Shown piece after piece: positions 8,319 through 17,005 of a stretch of DNA of 64,000 nt. Position numbers and translations under genes: made by a program. The DNA is from Pseudomonas karstica (GTDB lineage: Bacteria > Pseudomonadota > Gammaproteobacteria > Pseudomonadales > Pseudomonadaceae), in contig NZ_WLYI01000031.1 of assembly GCF_009707515.1 (NCBI RefSeq), positions 23,335 to 87,334 of the forward strand, read 5' to 3'. Numbering within the stretch: the first letter of the stretch is position 1; each line of letters opens with the position of its first letter. Below the pieces are notes generated by a model that did not search any database, had not been told where the DNA came from, and saw only the letters and a program-made list of their open reading frames with translations.

Positions 8319-9764
8319 ATGAAACTCACCCGTCTGCGCGCCGACGCCCTGGCCGGACTCACCACGTCTTTTGCCTTGCTGCCCGAATGCATTGCTTTCG
8401 CCCTGGTGGCCCACCTCAACCCGTTAATGGGTCTCTACGGCGCGTTCATCATCTGCACCCTGACGGCGTTGTTCGGCGGTCGTCCGGGGATGGTTTCCGG
8501 TGCGGCCGGGTCGATGGCGGTAGTCATCGTGGCCCTGGTGGTGCAGCACGGCGTGCAATACTTGCTCGCCACGGTGTTGCTGGGTGGGTTGATCATGGTC
8601 GCCTTCGGCCTATTGCGCCTGGGCAAGCTGGTACGCATGGTGCCGCACCCGGTGATGCTCGGTTTCGTCAACGGCCTGGCGATCATCATTGCCCTGGCTC
8701 AGCTTGAGCACTTCAAGAGCGGCGAAGCCTGGCTCAGCGGAACGCCGTTGTACATGATGATCGGGTTGGTGGCGGCGACCATGGCGATTGTCTACTTGCT
8801 GCCGCGCTTGACCCGTGCGGTGCCGCCAGCGCTGGTGGCGATTCTCGGTGTAGGCCTTGCCGTGTATCTGCTGGGGCTGCCGACCCGCACCCTGGGCGAC
8901 ATGGCTCACATTGCCGGTGGCTTGCCAACGTTCGCCTTGCCACAGATTCCCTGGACCCTGGAAACCCTGCAAATCATCGCGCCCTACGCGATCCTGATGG
9001 CCATGGTCGGCTTGCTGGAAACCCTGCTGACCCTCAACCTTACCGACGAAATCACCGAGACCCGTGGTTACCCGGACCGCGAAAGCGTGGCCCTGGGAAC
9101 CGCCAATATGCTCTCCGGCCTGTTCGGCGGCATGGGCGGTTGCGCGATGATCGGGCAAACCGTGATCAACTTAAGCTCCGGCGGGCGTGGGCGATTCTCC
9201 GGGGTGTTCGCCGGGGTCATGATCCTGTTGTTTATTCTGTTTCTGTCGCCGCTGATCGAGCGCATTCCGCTGGCGGCACTGGTGGGGGTGATGTTCGTGG
9301 TGTCCCAGCAGACCTTCGCCTGGGCATCATTGCGGGTGATCAACAAGGTGCCGGTCAATGACGTGCTGGTGATTATCGCGGTGTCGGTGATCACCGTGTT
9401 CACCGACCTGGCGACTGCGGTGCTGTGTGGCATCGTGATCGCGGCGCTGAACTTCGCCTGGCAGCAGGCCCGTGAGCTGTACGCCGACGAGCATCTGGAA
9501 GCCGATGGCAGCAAGCTTTATCGCCTGCACGGCACGCTGTTCTTTGCCTCGACCACGCCGTTCCTCAATCAGTTCGACCCGGCCAGCGACCCGCAACAGG
9601 TGACGCTGGATTGCCGCCACCTGAGCTTTGTCGATTATTCGGCCATTGCCGCCCTGATGACCCTGCGCGAGCGCTACGCCAAGGCCGGCAAGCATTTGCG
9701 GGTGCTGCACTTGTCCGAGCGCTGCAAGAAACTGCTCAAGCGCGCCCGGGTGCAGCACGACTAA
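8319..9764 (+). CDS. SulP-family anion transporter with STAS domain
   Basis: 481 residues from the ATG at 8319. The N-terminal RADALAGLTTSFALLPECIAF is the SulP membrane-domain start, followed by about 11-14 transmembrane helices to around residue 385. A cytoplasmic STAS domain closes the protein (VTLDCRHLSFVDYSAIAAL, near residues 430-450). Family members carry sulfate, bicarbonate or dicarboxylates. The substrate here is not known. The gene is flanked by two copies of the GTTCCCACGC palindrome. Confidence 0.9.
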   Translation: MKLTRLRADALAGLTTSFALLPECIAFALVAHLNPLMGLYGAFIICTLTALFGGRPGMVSGAAGSMAVVIVALVVQHGVQYLLATVLLGGLIMVAFGLLRLGKLVRMVPHPVMLGFVNGLAIIIALAQLEHFKSGEAWLSGTPLYMMIGLVAATMAIVYLLPRLTRAVPPALVAILGVGLAVYLLGLPTRTLGDMAHIAGGLPTFALPQIPWTLETLQIIAPYAILMAMVGLLETLLTLNLTDEITETRGYPDRESVALGTANMLSGLFGGMGGCAMIGQTVINLSSGGRGRFSGVFAGVMILLFILFLSPLIERIPLAALVGVMFVVSQQTFAWASLRVINKVPVNDVLVIIAVSVITVFTDLATAVLCGIVIAALNFAWQQARELYADEHLEADGSKLYRLHGTLFFASTTPFLNQFDPASDPQQVTLDCRHLSFVDYSAIAALMTLRERYAKAGKHLRVLHLSERCKKLLKRARVQHD

Positions 9765-9770
9765 CCCAAC

Positions 9771-9803
9771 CAGATCGTTCCCACGCAGCGTGGGAACGAT
9801 CTG
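9771..9803. repeat. Intergenic palindrome, GTTCCCACGC family, copy 3 (perfect)
   Basis: CAGATCGTTCCCACGC (9771-9786), one central A, and its exact inverse complement (9788-9803): a perfect 33-base palindrome between the convergent sulP-like and lprI-like genes. Probably also works as a bidirectional terminator hairpin. Confidence 0.8.
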
Positions 9804-9815
9804 TTCTGTATGGCG

Positions 9816-10196
9816 TTATGGCCCCACCAGGTTTTCCAATTCCTGGGCGCGGGCTTGGGTCATGTCCAGCAGGCAGCCGGAACCGTTGACTTGATCGATG
9901 CTGCCGCCGGTCGCTGAGCCGGCAAAGGCGCAGTTGGCGTCGCGGTATTTAATCCATAGGCGCTGCACATCTTGCAGTTGTTGCTTGCGCTGGCCGTCTT
10001 GCGCGGCCAGGGCGCTCTTGTAGGCCAGGTTTAGGCGCGTGTCCTGGACCTTGGCTTCCTTGGCGTTGCAGTCGACCATGTCCACGGTCGTGTTGGCGCT
10101 GTCCATGCAGGTTTTCAGCGCCGGGTTGTCGGCGGCCGATGCGTTGGCGCAAAAGGCCAGGAACAGAGCACTGGCAGCGAGTGAGGTACGATTCAT
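9816..10196 (-). CDS. Periplasmic LprI-like (DUF1311) protein
   Basis: 126 residues. A signal peptide ends near ANASA/AD (residues 20-23). The mature part carries the four-cysteine LprI/DUF1311 pattern: C at KTCMDSA, C at MVDCNAKE, C at DANCAFA and C at SGCLLDM, with WIKYRDANC as the family hallmark. Members are small secreted alpha-helical proteins, and mycobacterial LprI inhibits lysozyme. Whether this one does is open. Single gene, convergent with the SulP gene. Confidence 0.8.
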   Translation of the reverse strand: MNRTSLAASALFLAFCANASAADNPALKTCMDSANTTVDMVDCNAKEAKVQDTRLNLAYKSALAAQDGQRKQQLQDVQRLWIKYRDANCAFAGSATGGSIDQVNGSGCLLDMTQARAQELENLVGP

Positions 10197-10351
10197 GGTC
10201 GGCTTTCCCTGGTCATAAGTGGGTACGTATTCTAAGACTCAATGCCGGCTTCTGAGTTTCGGCGTCCTCTGATTGTGATGTAAGAACACCCCACCCATTT
10301 TCATTCACTGCCCATGGACATATCCCAAAGCGACAGCGCTTGTCTGTGGGC

Positions 10352-10381
10352 GAAAATTACTTTCATAAAAATTGAAAATTA
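10352..10381. promoter_or_regulatory. Candidate RpiR operator upstream of the D-aminoacylase operon
   Basis: Direct repeats GAAAATTA at 10352-10359 and 10374-10381 (22 bases apart, two helical turns) enclose the inverted pair TTTCA (10361-10365) / TGAAA (10373-10377). The motif lies about 65 bases before the gntP-like start and is the only AT-rich repeat there. Assignment to the RpiR regulator of the operon is inference. Confidence 0.4.
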
Positions 10382-10444
10382 TCCTCAGTAATGATTTATG
10401 AGTTTCACAACCAATTCGACGTGACCCTTTTTGAGGAGTACCGC

Positions 10445-11794
10445 ATGGCCGCATCACCGGGCTTTTGGCTATTGGCTTACGCCGCTATCGCCATCATTGC
10501 ATTGATCGTGCTGATTGCACGTTACCGGCTCAACCCTTTTATTGTGATCACGTTGGTGTCCATCGGCCTGGCGCTGCTGGCCGGTATGCCGGCGGATACG
10601 ATCATGGGCTCCTACGAGGCGGGCGTCGGCAAAACCTTGGGGCATATCGCGCTGGTGGTTGCCCTGGGCACCATGCTCGGCAAGATGATGGCCGAGTCCG
10701 GTGGCGCCGAGCAGGTGGCACGCACGCTGATTGACCGCTTTGGTGAGCGCAACGCCCACTGGGCCATGGTGTGCATCGCATTCCTGGTGGGGCTGCCGCT
10801 GTTTTTCGAAGTCGGTTTTGTGTTGCTGGTGCCGATTGCCTTTACCGTCGCCCGGCGAGTAGGGGTGTCGATCCTGATGGTCGGCCTGCCGATGGTCGCC
10901 GGTTTGTCGGTGGTGCATGCGCTGGTGCCGCCGCACCCGGCGGCGATGATGGCGGTGCTGGCCTATAACGCCTCGGTCGGGCAAACCGTGCTCTATGCGA
11001 TTCTGATCGGCATCCCGACGGCAATCATCGCCGGCCCGGTGTACGCCAAATTCATCGTGCCGCGCATTCATCTGCCCGCCGAAAACCCGCTGGAACGCCA
11101 GTTCATTGACCGCGAACCACGCACCCGCTTGCCGAGTTTCGCCCTGACCATGGGCACCATTCTGTTACCGGTGGTGCTGATGATGATCGGCGGCTGGGCC
11201 AACCTGATTTCCACCCCCGGCACTGCCTTTAACCAGTTCCTGTTATTTATCGGCAACTCGGTGATCGCGCTACTGGTGGCGACGTTAGTGAGCTTCTGGA
11301 CCCTGGGCCTGGCCCAAGGCTTCAGCCGCGAATCGATCCTCAAGTTCACCAACGAATGCCTGGCCCCGACCGCCAGCATCACCTTGTTGGTGGGGGCGGG
11401 CGGCGGTCTCAATCGGATTCTGGTGGATGCTGGCGTCACCCATGAAATTCTCGGTCTGGCCAATGCCTTCAACCTGTCACCGCTGGTGATGGGCTGGCTG
11501 TTTGCCGCGCTGATGCGTATTGCCACTGGTTCGGCCACGGTGGCCATGACCACCGCCTCGGGTGTGGTGGCGCCGGTGGCCCTGGGTTTGGGTTATCCCC
11601 ACCCGGAATTGCTGGTGCTGGCTACCGGCGCAGGTTCGGTGATCTTTTCCCACGTCAACGACGGTGGCTTCTGGCTGATCAAGGAATACTTCAATATGAC
11701 GGTGATCCAGACCTTCAAGACCTGGACCGTGCTGGAGACTTTGATTTCGCTGGTCGCCTTCGGTCTGACTTATGGCCTGTCCTGTTTGTTGTAA
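10445..11794 (+). CDS. GntP-family permease
   Basis: 449 residues from the ATG at 10445 (GAGGAGT ribosome site just upstream). About 12-14 membrane segments. The family signature is visible in GLPLFFEVGFVLLVPIAF, LVPPHPAAMM and the C-terminal FSHVNDGGFWLIKEYF. GntP proteins are inner-membrane proton symporters for gluconate, D-serine and related hydroxy- or amino acids. As first gene of an operon with an RpiR regulator and a D-aminoacylase, it is more likely to import D-amino acids or their N-acyl forms than gluconate. Confidence 0.9.
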   Translation: MAASPGFWLLAYAAIAIIALIVLIARYRLNPFIVITLVSIGLALLAGMPADTIMGSYEAGVGKTLGHIALVVALGTMLGKMMAESGGAEQVARTLIDRFGERNAHWAMVCIAFLVGLPLFFEVGFVLLVPIAFTVARRVGVSILMVGLPMVAGLSVVHALVPPHPAAMMAVLAYNASVGQTVLYAILIGIPTAIIAGPVYAKFIVPRIHLPAENPLERQFIDREPRTRLPSFALTMGTILLPVVLMMIGGWANLISTPGTAFNQFLLFIGNSVIALLVATLVSFWTLGLAQGFSRESILKFTNECLAPTASITLLVGAGGGLNRILVDAGVTHEILGLANAFNLSPLVMGWLFAALMRIATGSATVAMTTASGVVAPVALGLGYPHPELLVLATGAGSVIFSHVNDGGFWLIKEYFNMTVIQTFKTWTVLETLISLVAFGLTYGLSCLL

Positions 11795-11809
11795 CGTGGA
11801 GCCAAACCG

Positions 11810-12670
11810 ATGGACATCCTCTACCAGATCCGCGCCCGCCAAGACTCGTTCAGCGCTGGCGAAGGGCGTATTGCCAAGTTGATGCTCGACGATGTCGGCT
11901 TCGCGGCGTCCGCCAGTCTGGAAGCATTGTCCCAGCGGGCCGAGGTCAGTACCGCCACCTTGTCGCGGTTCGCCCGCAGTGTCGGTTGCCGTGACCTGCG
12001 TGACCTGCGCTTGCAACTGGCCCAGGCCAATGGCGTCGGCAGTCGCTTTCTCGACCCTGCTGGCCTGCCTGAGCAATCGGCGTTTCACCGGCAGATTCTT
12101 GGCGATATCGAGGCGACCTTGCGTCAGCATCTGTCCGGTTTCAGTCAGCGTAGTTTTCTCGATGCGGTGAGCTTGCTGGGCAAGGCGCGGATGATCCATG
12201 CGTTCGGCATGGGCGGTCCATCGAGCCTGGGCAGTGACGAGTTGCAAGTGCGTCTGGTGCGCCTGGGCTACGCCATTGCCGCGTGCCACGATCCGGTGAT
12301 GATGCGTGTGACGGCCGCCACGCTGAGTGCAGAACACGCGCTGATCGTTTGCTCCCTCACCGGTCTTACGCCGGAGTTGTTAGGCGCGGTGGAACTGGCT
12401 CGCAACTATGGCGCGCGGATCGTCGCTATCACTCTTGCCGACTCACCGTTGGCGCAATTGGCGGACGTGCTATTACCGCTGCAACCGGCGGAAACCAGCT
12501 TTATCTACAAACCCACGGCGGCGCGCTACGGAATGCTGCTGGCCATCGACGTGCTCGCCACCGAGCTGGCCTTGACCCGGCCGGACGACAACCAGGAGCG
12601 CCTGCGCCGGATCAAATTGGCCCTGGACGATTATCGCGGCGGCGCCGATTGCCTGCCGCTGGGAGACTGA
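11810..12670 (+). CDS. MurR/RpiR-family transcriptional regulator
   Basis: 286 residues. The N-terminal HTH_6 domain covers residues 1-77 (SASLEALSQRAEVSTATLSRFAR is the HTH) and a SIS ligand-binding domain follows (about 125-260, starting IHAFGMGGPSSLGSDELQ). It starts 15 bases behind the permease and ends one base before the D-aminoacylase start, so it is in the same operon and probably senses its substrate or product. The A/T repeat at 10352-10381 is the likely target. Confidence 0.9.
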   Translation: MDILYQIRARQDSFSAGEGRIAKLMLDDVGFAASASLEALSQRAEVSTATLSRFARSVGCRDLRDLRLQLAQANGVGSRFLDPAGLPEQSAFHRQILGDIEATLRQHLSGFSQRSFLDAVSLLGKARMIHAFGMGGPSSLGSDELQVRLVRLGYAIAACHDPVMMRVTAATLSAEHALIVCSLTGLTPELLGAVELARNYGARIVAITLADSPLAQLADVLLPLQPAETSFIYKPTAARYGMLLAIDVLATELALTRPDDNQERLRRIKLALDDYRGGADCLPLGD

Positions 12671-12671
12671 A

Positions 12672-14135
12672 ATGAAGTACCACACGCTGATCCGCAGTGC
12701 GATGATCATTGATGGCAGCAACACGCCGGGTTATATCGCCGATGTAGCGTTGCGCGAGGGTCGTATCGAAAAGATCGGCGACTTGGCGCACGCCACTGCC
12801 GAACATGAAGTCGACGCCACAGGTCGGGTGTTGGCGCCAGGCTTTATCGACGTCCACACCCATGACGACACCGTGGTGATTCGTCAACCGCAGATGCTGC
12901 CCAAGCTCAGTCAGGGCGTGACCACGGTGATCGTCGGCAATTGTGGCATCAGCGCTGCGCCGGTAAGTTTGCGCGGTGATCCACCCGACCCGATGAACCT
13001 GCTGGGCAATGCGGAGGCCTTCGCCTATCCACGGTTTTGCGATTACCGCGCCGCCGTGGAAAGCGCCCACCCGGCCGTGAACGTCGCAGCGCTGATCGGT
13101 CATACGGCGCTGCGCAGCAACCATATGGATGACCTGCAGCGCACCGCGACGCCTGCTGAAATTACCGCCATGCGCGCGCAACTGCAGGAAAGCCTGGCGG
13201 ACGGCGCCCTGGGCTTGTCCACCGGCCTGGCCTACGCCAGCGCCTTCAACGCCGACACCGATGAAGTGCTGCAACTGAGCGAAGAACTGACGGCCTTTGG
13301 CGCGGTGTACACCACCCATTTGCGCAGCGAGTTCGAACCGGTGCTGGAGGCGATGGACGAAGCGTTCCTGATCGGTCGTCACGCCAAGGCACCGGTGATC
13401 ATCTCCCACCTCAAATGCGCCGGCGCCGGCAATTGGGGCCGCAGCCCGCAGTTGTTGGCGGCCCTGGAGCAGGCAGCGAAGACCCATCCGGTAGGTTGCG
13501 ATTGTTATCCCTATGCCGCCAGTTCCTCGACCCTGGACCTCAAGCAAGTCACTGACGCTTTTCGTATCACCATCACCTGGTCAACGCCGCACCCGGACAT
13601 GGGTGGGCGGGACTTGCAGGACATTGCCGCGCAATGGGCCGTGCCGTTGATGGAAGCTGCCCGCCGACTGCAACCGGCGGGGGCGGTGTATTACGGGATG
13701 GATGAGGCCGATGTACAACGCATCCTCGCTCATCCGCTGTCGATGGTCGGCTCGGATGGCCTGCCGGAAGACCCGTTCCCGCACCCGCGTTTGTGGGGCG
13801 CATTCCCGCGAGTGCTCGGGCATTTCAGCCGTGACGTGGGATTGTTCCCACTGCACACCGCTGTGCACAAAATGACGGGCCTGTCGGCGGCGCGGTTTGG
13901 CCTGTCGGAACGCGGCGAAATTCGCGAAGGACATTGGGCTGACCTGGTGTTGTTCGATCCGCTGCGGGTGCGGGATGTTGCCGACTTCAAAGACCCCCAG
14001 CGCGCCGCCGAAGGGATCGACGACGTGTGGGTCAATGGTGTGTTGAGTTACCAGAACGGTCAAGCGAACGGCCAGCGGCCGGGACGGTTTTTGGCGCGCA
14101 GCGGAGATTTGCGGCAGGGCTTCAAGGCTCTATAG
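12672..14135 (+). CDS. D-aminoacylase (N-acyl-D-amino-acid deacylase)
   Basis: 487 residues, amidohydrolase superfamily, typical length. The metal site is visible as H62-T-H64 in FIDVHTHDD and C91 in VIVGNCGIS, the bridging cysteine specific to D-aminoacylases. Further family blocks are STGLAYASAF and YTTHLRSE. The enzyme releases free D-amino acids from N-acyl-D-amino acids in the cytoplasm. It is the last gene of the GntP-RpiR-deacylase operon, with a one-base gap from the regulator. Confidence 0.93.
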   Translation: MKYHTLIRSAMIIDGSNTPGYIADVALREGRIEKIGDLAHATAEHEVDATGRVLAPGFIDVHTHDDTVVIRQPQMLPKLSQGVTTVIVGNCGISAAPVSLRGDPPDPMNLLGNAEAFAYPRFCDYRAAVESAHPAVNVAALIGHTALRSNHMDDLQRTATPAEITAMRAQLQESLADGALGLSTGLAYASAFNADTDEVLQLSEELTAFGAVYTTHLRSEFEPVLEAMDEAFLIGRHAKAPVIISHLKCAGAGNWGRSPQLLAALEQAAKTHPVGCDCYPYAASSSTLDLKQVTDAFRITITWSTPHPDMGGRDLQDIAAQWAVPLMEAARRLQPAGAVYYGMDEADVQRILAHPLSMVGSDGLPEDPFPHPRLWGAFPRVLGHFSRDVGLFPLHTAVHKMTGLSAARFGLSERGEIREGHWADLVLFDPLRVRDVADFKDPQRAAEGIDDVWVNGVLSYQNGQANGQRPGRFLARSGDLRQGFKAL

Positions 14136-14164
14136 TAGTCGCTCATGAACAGGGAGCCACCACT

Positions 14165-14533
14165 ATGCACTTAGGAAGAGTCACCCCCATCCTGCGGATC
14201 TTCGACGAGACCAAGGCCCTTGAGTTCTACGTCGATTTCTTGGGGTTCAAGGTCGATTGGCAACATCGGTTCGAGGCTAATTTCCCGTTGTACCTGCAAG
14301 TGTCGTCAGGAGAATGCGTACTGCATTTGTCCGAACATCATGGCGATGCTTCACCGGGGGCGGCAGTGCGGATTCAGGCCGAAGGTATTACGGCGTATCA
14401 GCAGCAATTGCTGGGCAAAAATTACCGCTATGCGAAGCCTGAGGTCGAAGAAACGCCCTGGGGGTCGCGGGAGATGAGCATCAAGGATCCGTTTGGCAAT
14501 CGGGTGGTGTTTGTCGAAGAAATTGTGGATTAA
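14165..14533 (+). CDS. Glyoxalase-superfamily (VOC) protein
   Basis: 122 residues from the ATG at 14165. One vicinal-oxygen-chelate fold: beta-alpha-beta start RVTPILRIFDETKALEFYVDFLGF, and the end IKDPFGNRVVFVEE with the typical metal-ligand Glu. It resembles bleomycin-resistance-like proteins of unknown substrate. It follows the D-aminoacylase by 29 bases and may be co-transcribed. A strong terminator ends the unit at 14563-14593. Confidence 0.8.
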   Translation: MHLGRVTPILRIFDETKALEFYVDFLGFKVDWQHRFEANFPLYLQVSSGECVLHLSEHHGDASPGAAVRIQAEGITAYQQQLLGKNYRYAKPEVEETPWGSREMSIKDPFGNRVVFVEEIVD

Positions 14534-14562
14534 GTCTTCTGTCTGCGGAAAAACGCAGGCAA

Positions 14563-14593
14563 TAAAAAACCGCCTTGGTAGGGCGGCTTTTTT
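14563..14593. terminator. Bidirectional Rho-independent terminator
   Basis: AAAAAACCGCC, short loop, GGCGGCTTTTTT: a GC stem with A-run and T-run on both sides between the convergent glyoxalase-like gene and the chemoreceptor gene. Confidence 0.85.
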
Positions 14594-14605
14594 ACGCCAG
14601 AGTAT

Positions 14606-16525
14606 TTACACCCGGAAATGGCTGACCATCTGCTGCAATTGGCCACCCAATCGAGCCAGTTCGACACTCGACTTGGCGGTTTCGTCACTGGCCATGGCAG
14701 TCTGTTCCGACACATCACGCACGTTGACGATGCTGCGGCTGATCTCCTCGGCGACGGCGCTTTGCTGTTCGGCAGCTGCGGCGATCTGCTGGTTCATCGA
14801 CTGGATATTCGAGACTGTGCGGGTAATGGTTTCCAGTGACACACCGGCTTTGCGGGTCAACTCGACGCTGCTGTCGGTGAGGCTGCGGCTGTTGTTCATC
14901 ACGTTGGCTACTTGTTGGGTGCCGTTCTGCAAACCGGCCACCAGGCCTTCGATCTCCTCGGTGGATTTCTGCGTGCGCTGAGCCAGGCCGCGGACTTCAT
15001 CGGCGACCACGGCAAACCCACGTCCGGCTTCACCGGCACGTGCCGCTTCGATGGCAGCGTTGAGCGCCAGCAGGTTGGTCTGCTCGGCCACGGCCTTGAT
15101 CACGTCCATCACGCTGCCGATTTTGTTGCTCTCTTGTTGCAGGTGCGCCATGGCGTCGGTGGAGCGGGCCACCTCATCGGCCAGGCGTTCGATCTGGGCG
15201 ATGGCTTCGGCCACCACCTTGTCGCCGGCACGCGCTTCGCCGTCGGCAGCCGAGGCGGCCAGGGAGGCTTGCTCGGCATTGCGCGCCACTTCCTGCACGG
15301 TGGCGGTCATCTCGTGCATGGCAGTGGCCACCTGATCGGTCTCGATCTTCTGGCTGTTGACCCCGGCGCTGGTTTGCTCGGTCACGGCCGACAGTTCCTC
15401 GGCGGCGCTGGCGATCTGAGTGACACCATCGCGGATGCCGGCAATCAGTTCGCGCAAGGTGCTGCCCATGCGCTGGATACCTTGTTGCAGCGCGCCCAAC
15501 TCGTCACGGCGAGTGACCTGGATGTTGTGGCTCAAATCGCCGGAGGCGATGCGCTCGACCACCGCGAGGGTTTCTTGCAATGGGCGAGTGATCTGCCGGG
15601 TGATGATCAGGGCGGCGATGATGCCCACCAGCAGGGCGAGTGCAGTGCTGATCAATTGCAGGCTGCGAGCCTGGGCGCTTTCGCTATCGCGGCGCTGCAA
15701 CTGAATGTCATACAGCGCCTCGCTGCGCGAAACAATGCCTGCGCCTTGTACGGTCATTTCCTGGCGGGCGAGGACGATGTTGGCGTTGGCAGCTTTATAG
15801 GCCTGCACCGCGCTGCGATAAGCGCCGAGGGTGTTTTGCAATGCGCTCAATTCGGTTGGCTGGCTGGCGCCGAACACATTGTCCAGTTCTTTCAAACCCT
15901 TGATCGCGGCTTCGATTTGCGCTGCCGCATGCGCCTCGGTGTCTGGGTTGACGTTAGCGGTGTAGCCGCGCACTTCATAGCGGGCCAACAGGAACTGTTC
16001 CTTGGTGTGGGTGATGGCCTCGAACTGGGTAAACCGTTCGGTGCTGTCCGGTATTTGGTGCACGTTGCGCTCAAGGGTGTTGATCACCGCGTTGGCGGCG
16101 TCGGCGCGATCGCCCATGGTTTGACGTGCGGCGTTGCCGTTGCGGTAGGCCTCGCGCATTTTGTTCAGCGACTGTTGGTACGCGGTGATGATGTTTTTCT
16201 GTTCGGTGAGCAGTTTGAGGTTTTCCGGGCTTTTGAAGCTGTTCAGCAGTTTTTGCTGCTGGGCCACGAACCCGTCGAGGCTGGCCTGTACGTTTTGCGC
16301 CACGCTTTCGTCACCGTTGGCCAGCATGTATTGCAGGCGCACGATGCGCAATTTGGTCAGCGAGGCATTGAGCTGGGTGATGTCGCTCATCCAGTTGCTA
16401 CGGTCGATCAACCCGCCGAGGCTGGTCCAGCCGGTGAAGGCCAGGATCGAAGTCAGGGCGAGCACCAGGCCGAAGCCCAGGCCGAGTTTCAGGTTGACGC
16501 TGAGGTTGGCGAACCAGTTGTTCAT
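14606..16525 (-). CDS. Methyl-accepting chemotaxis protein with HBM sensor (McpS-like)
   Basis: 639 residues. TM1 spans residues 12-34. A periplasmic all-helical domain of about 255 residues follows (33-288), the size of the helical bimodular (HBM) sensor, then TM2 at 289-309, HAMP at 310-362 and the cytoplasmic signalling domain. The hairpin tip contains VIKAVAEQTNLLALNAAIEA. The opening WFANLSVNLKLGLGFGLVLAL and IDRSNWM are close to McpS/McpQ of P. putida, which sense TCA-cycle intermediates and citrate. Organic acids are therefore the best ligand guess. There is no C-terminal CheR-binding pentapeptide. Confidence 0.93.
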   Translation of the reverse strand: MNNWFANLSVNLKLGLGFGLVLALTSILAFTGWTSLGGLIDRSNWMSDITQLNASLTKLRIVRLQYMLANGDESVAQNVQASLDGFVAQQQKLLNSFKSPENLKLLTEQKNIITAYQQSLNKMREAYRNGNAARQTMGDRADAANAVINTLERNVHQIPDSTERFTQFEAITHTKEQFLLARYEVRGYTANVNPDTEAHAAAQIEAAIKGLKELDNVFGASQPTELSALQNTLGAYRSAVQAYKAANANIVLARQEMTVQGAGIVSRSEALYDIQLQRRDSESAQARSLQLISTALALLVGIIAALIITRQITRPLQETLAVVERIASGDLSHNIQVTRRDELGALQQGIQRMGSTLRELIAGIRDGVTQIASAAEELSAVTEQTSAGVNSQKIETDQVATAMHEMTATVQEVARNAEQASLAASAADGEARAGDKVVAEAIAQIERLADEVARSTDAMAHLQQESNKIGSVMDVIKAVAEQTNLLALNAAIEAARAGEAGRGFAVVADEVRGLAQRTQKSTEEIEGLVAGLQNGTQQVANVMNNSRSLTDSSVELTRKAGVSLETITRTVSNIQSMNQQIAAAAEQQSAVAEEISRSIVNVRDVSEQTAMASDETAKSSVELARLGGQLQQMVSHFRV

Positions 16526-16697
16526 CGAATGCCTCCAGGCACGCAGTCATTTCATTGTCGGCACTGGAAGGTTGTTGTTCTTGGGGCCAGTACAAAGGTG
16601 TAGAGGGTTATCGGCTAAAAACACCTCAACTGAAGTAAGTTTTCATGCAGGCTGGATTTACCTTGCAGGCGTGCATAAAGGCCCGCTAACGATTACT

Positions 16698-16732
16698 CAG
16701 GCATCAGGCATCAGGCATCAGGTGCCAGGTGC
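16698..16732. repeat. Heptamer tandem repeat
   Basis: Three CAGGCAT units followed by two CAGGTGC units, without interruption. It sits in a 480-base gap (16526-17005) between the chemoreceptor and hydrolase genes and overlaps the stop codon of the relic at 16718-16927. A slippage-type repeat; no function proposed. Confidence 0.7.
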
Positions 16733-16927
16733 ATGAGGCACGAAAGGCGCTGGCGCTGCTTTTCGCGAGAAGCCCACGTTCAATTGCTCCAGATGGATCA
16801 ATTCGCTGGGCTTTTCCTGCTCTGGAATCGGGTTGTTTTTGAGCAGGTAGGTGCCTATCTGGCTCAGGTAACTGCGTATTTCCTGGAACGACGGCGTGAC
16901 ACTGTCTCGGTGAGGCGATGCCCATGG
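16718..16927 (-). pseudogene. Possible 3' gene relic of unknown function
   Basis: An open frame of about 69 codons reads with normal Pseudomonas codon use and protein-like composition (segments SFQEIRSYLSQIGTYLLKNN and SELIHLEQLNVGFSRKA) but has no start codon. An in-frame TAG inside the hairpin at 16926-16962 precedes it directly. It looks like the C-terminal remainder of a longer gene. I do not recognise the family, and it may also be chance. The rest of the gap 16526-17005 holds only the promoter region of the chemoreceptor, the heptamer repeat and the hairpin. Confidence 0.3.
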
Positions 16928-16962
16928 CTATGACTCCATGGTGATGAATTGGAGTCATAGCC
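16926..16962 (-). terminator. Strong hairpin downstream of the CocE-type hydrolase gene
   Basis: GGCTATGACTCCA (16926-16938) and its exact inverse complement (16950-16962) form a perfect 13-base stem with an 11-base loop, about 45 bases behind the stop of the hydrolase gene. No T-run follows, so it may be a transcript-end stabiliser or an element end and not a classical terminator. Confidence 0.4.
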
Positions 16963-17005
16963 TGGCGCGCTCAACCAGTGTCGCGGTGGTAGATACGTGG
17001 TGTTT

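Noticed and set aside
10445..11794. Naming the GntP-family permease a gluconate transporter
   Set aside because: Operon partners point to D-amino acid derivatives, and the family has several substrates.
14912..16603. 563-codon open frame opposite the chemoreceptor
   Set aside because: Antisense shadow of a clear MCP gene; product rich in Gly/His/Ala repeats without domain.
16698..16732. Tandem heptamers as a possible CRISPR-like array
   Set aside because: Units are seven bases without spacers; no cas genes in the window.
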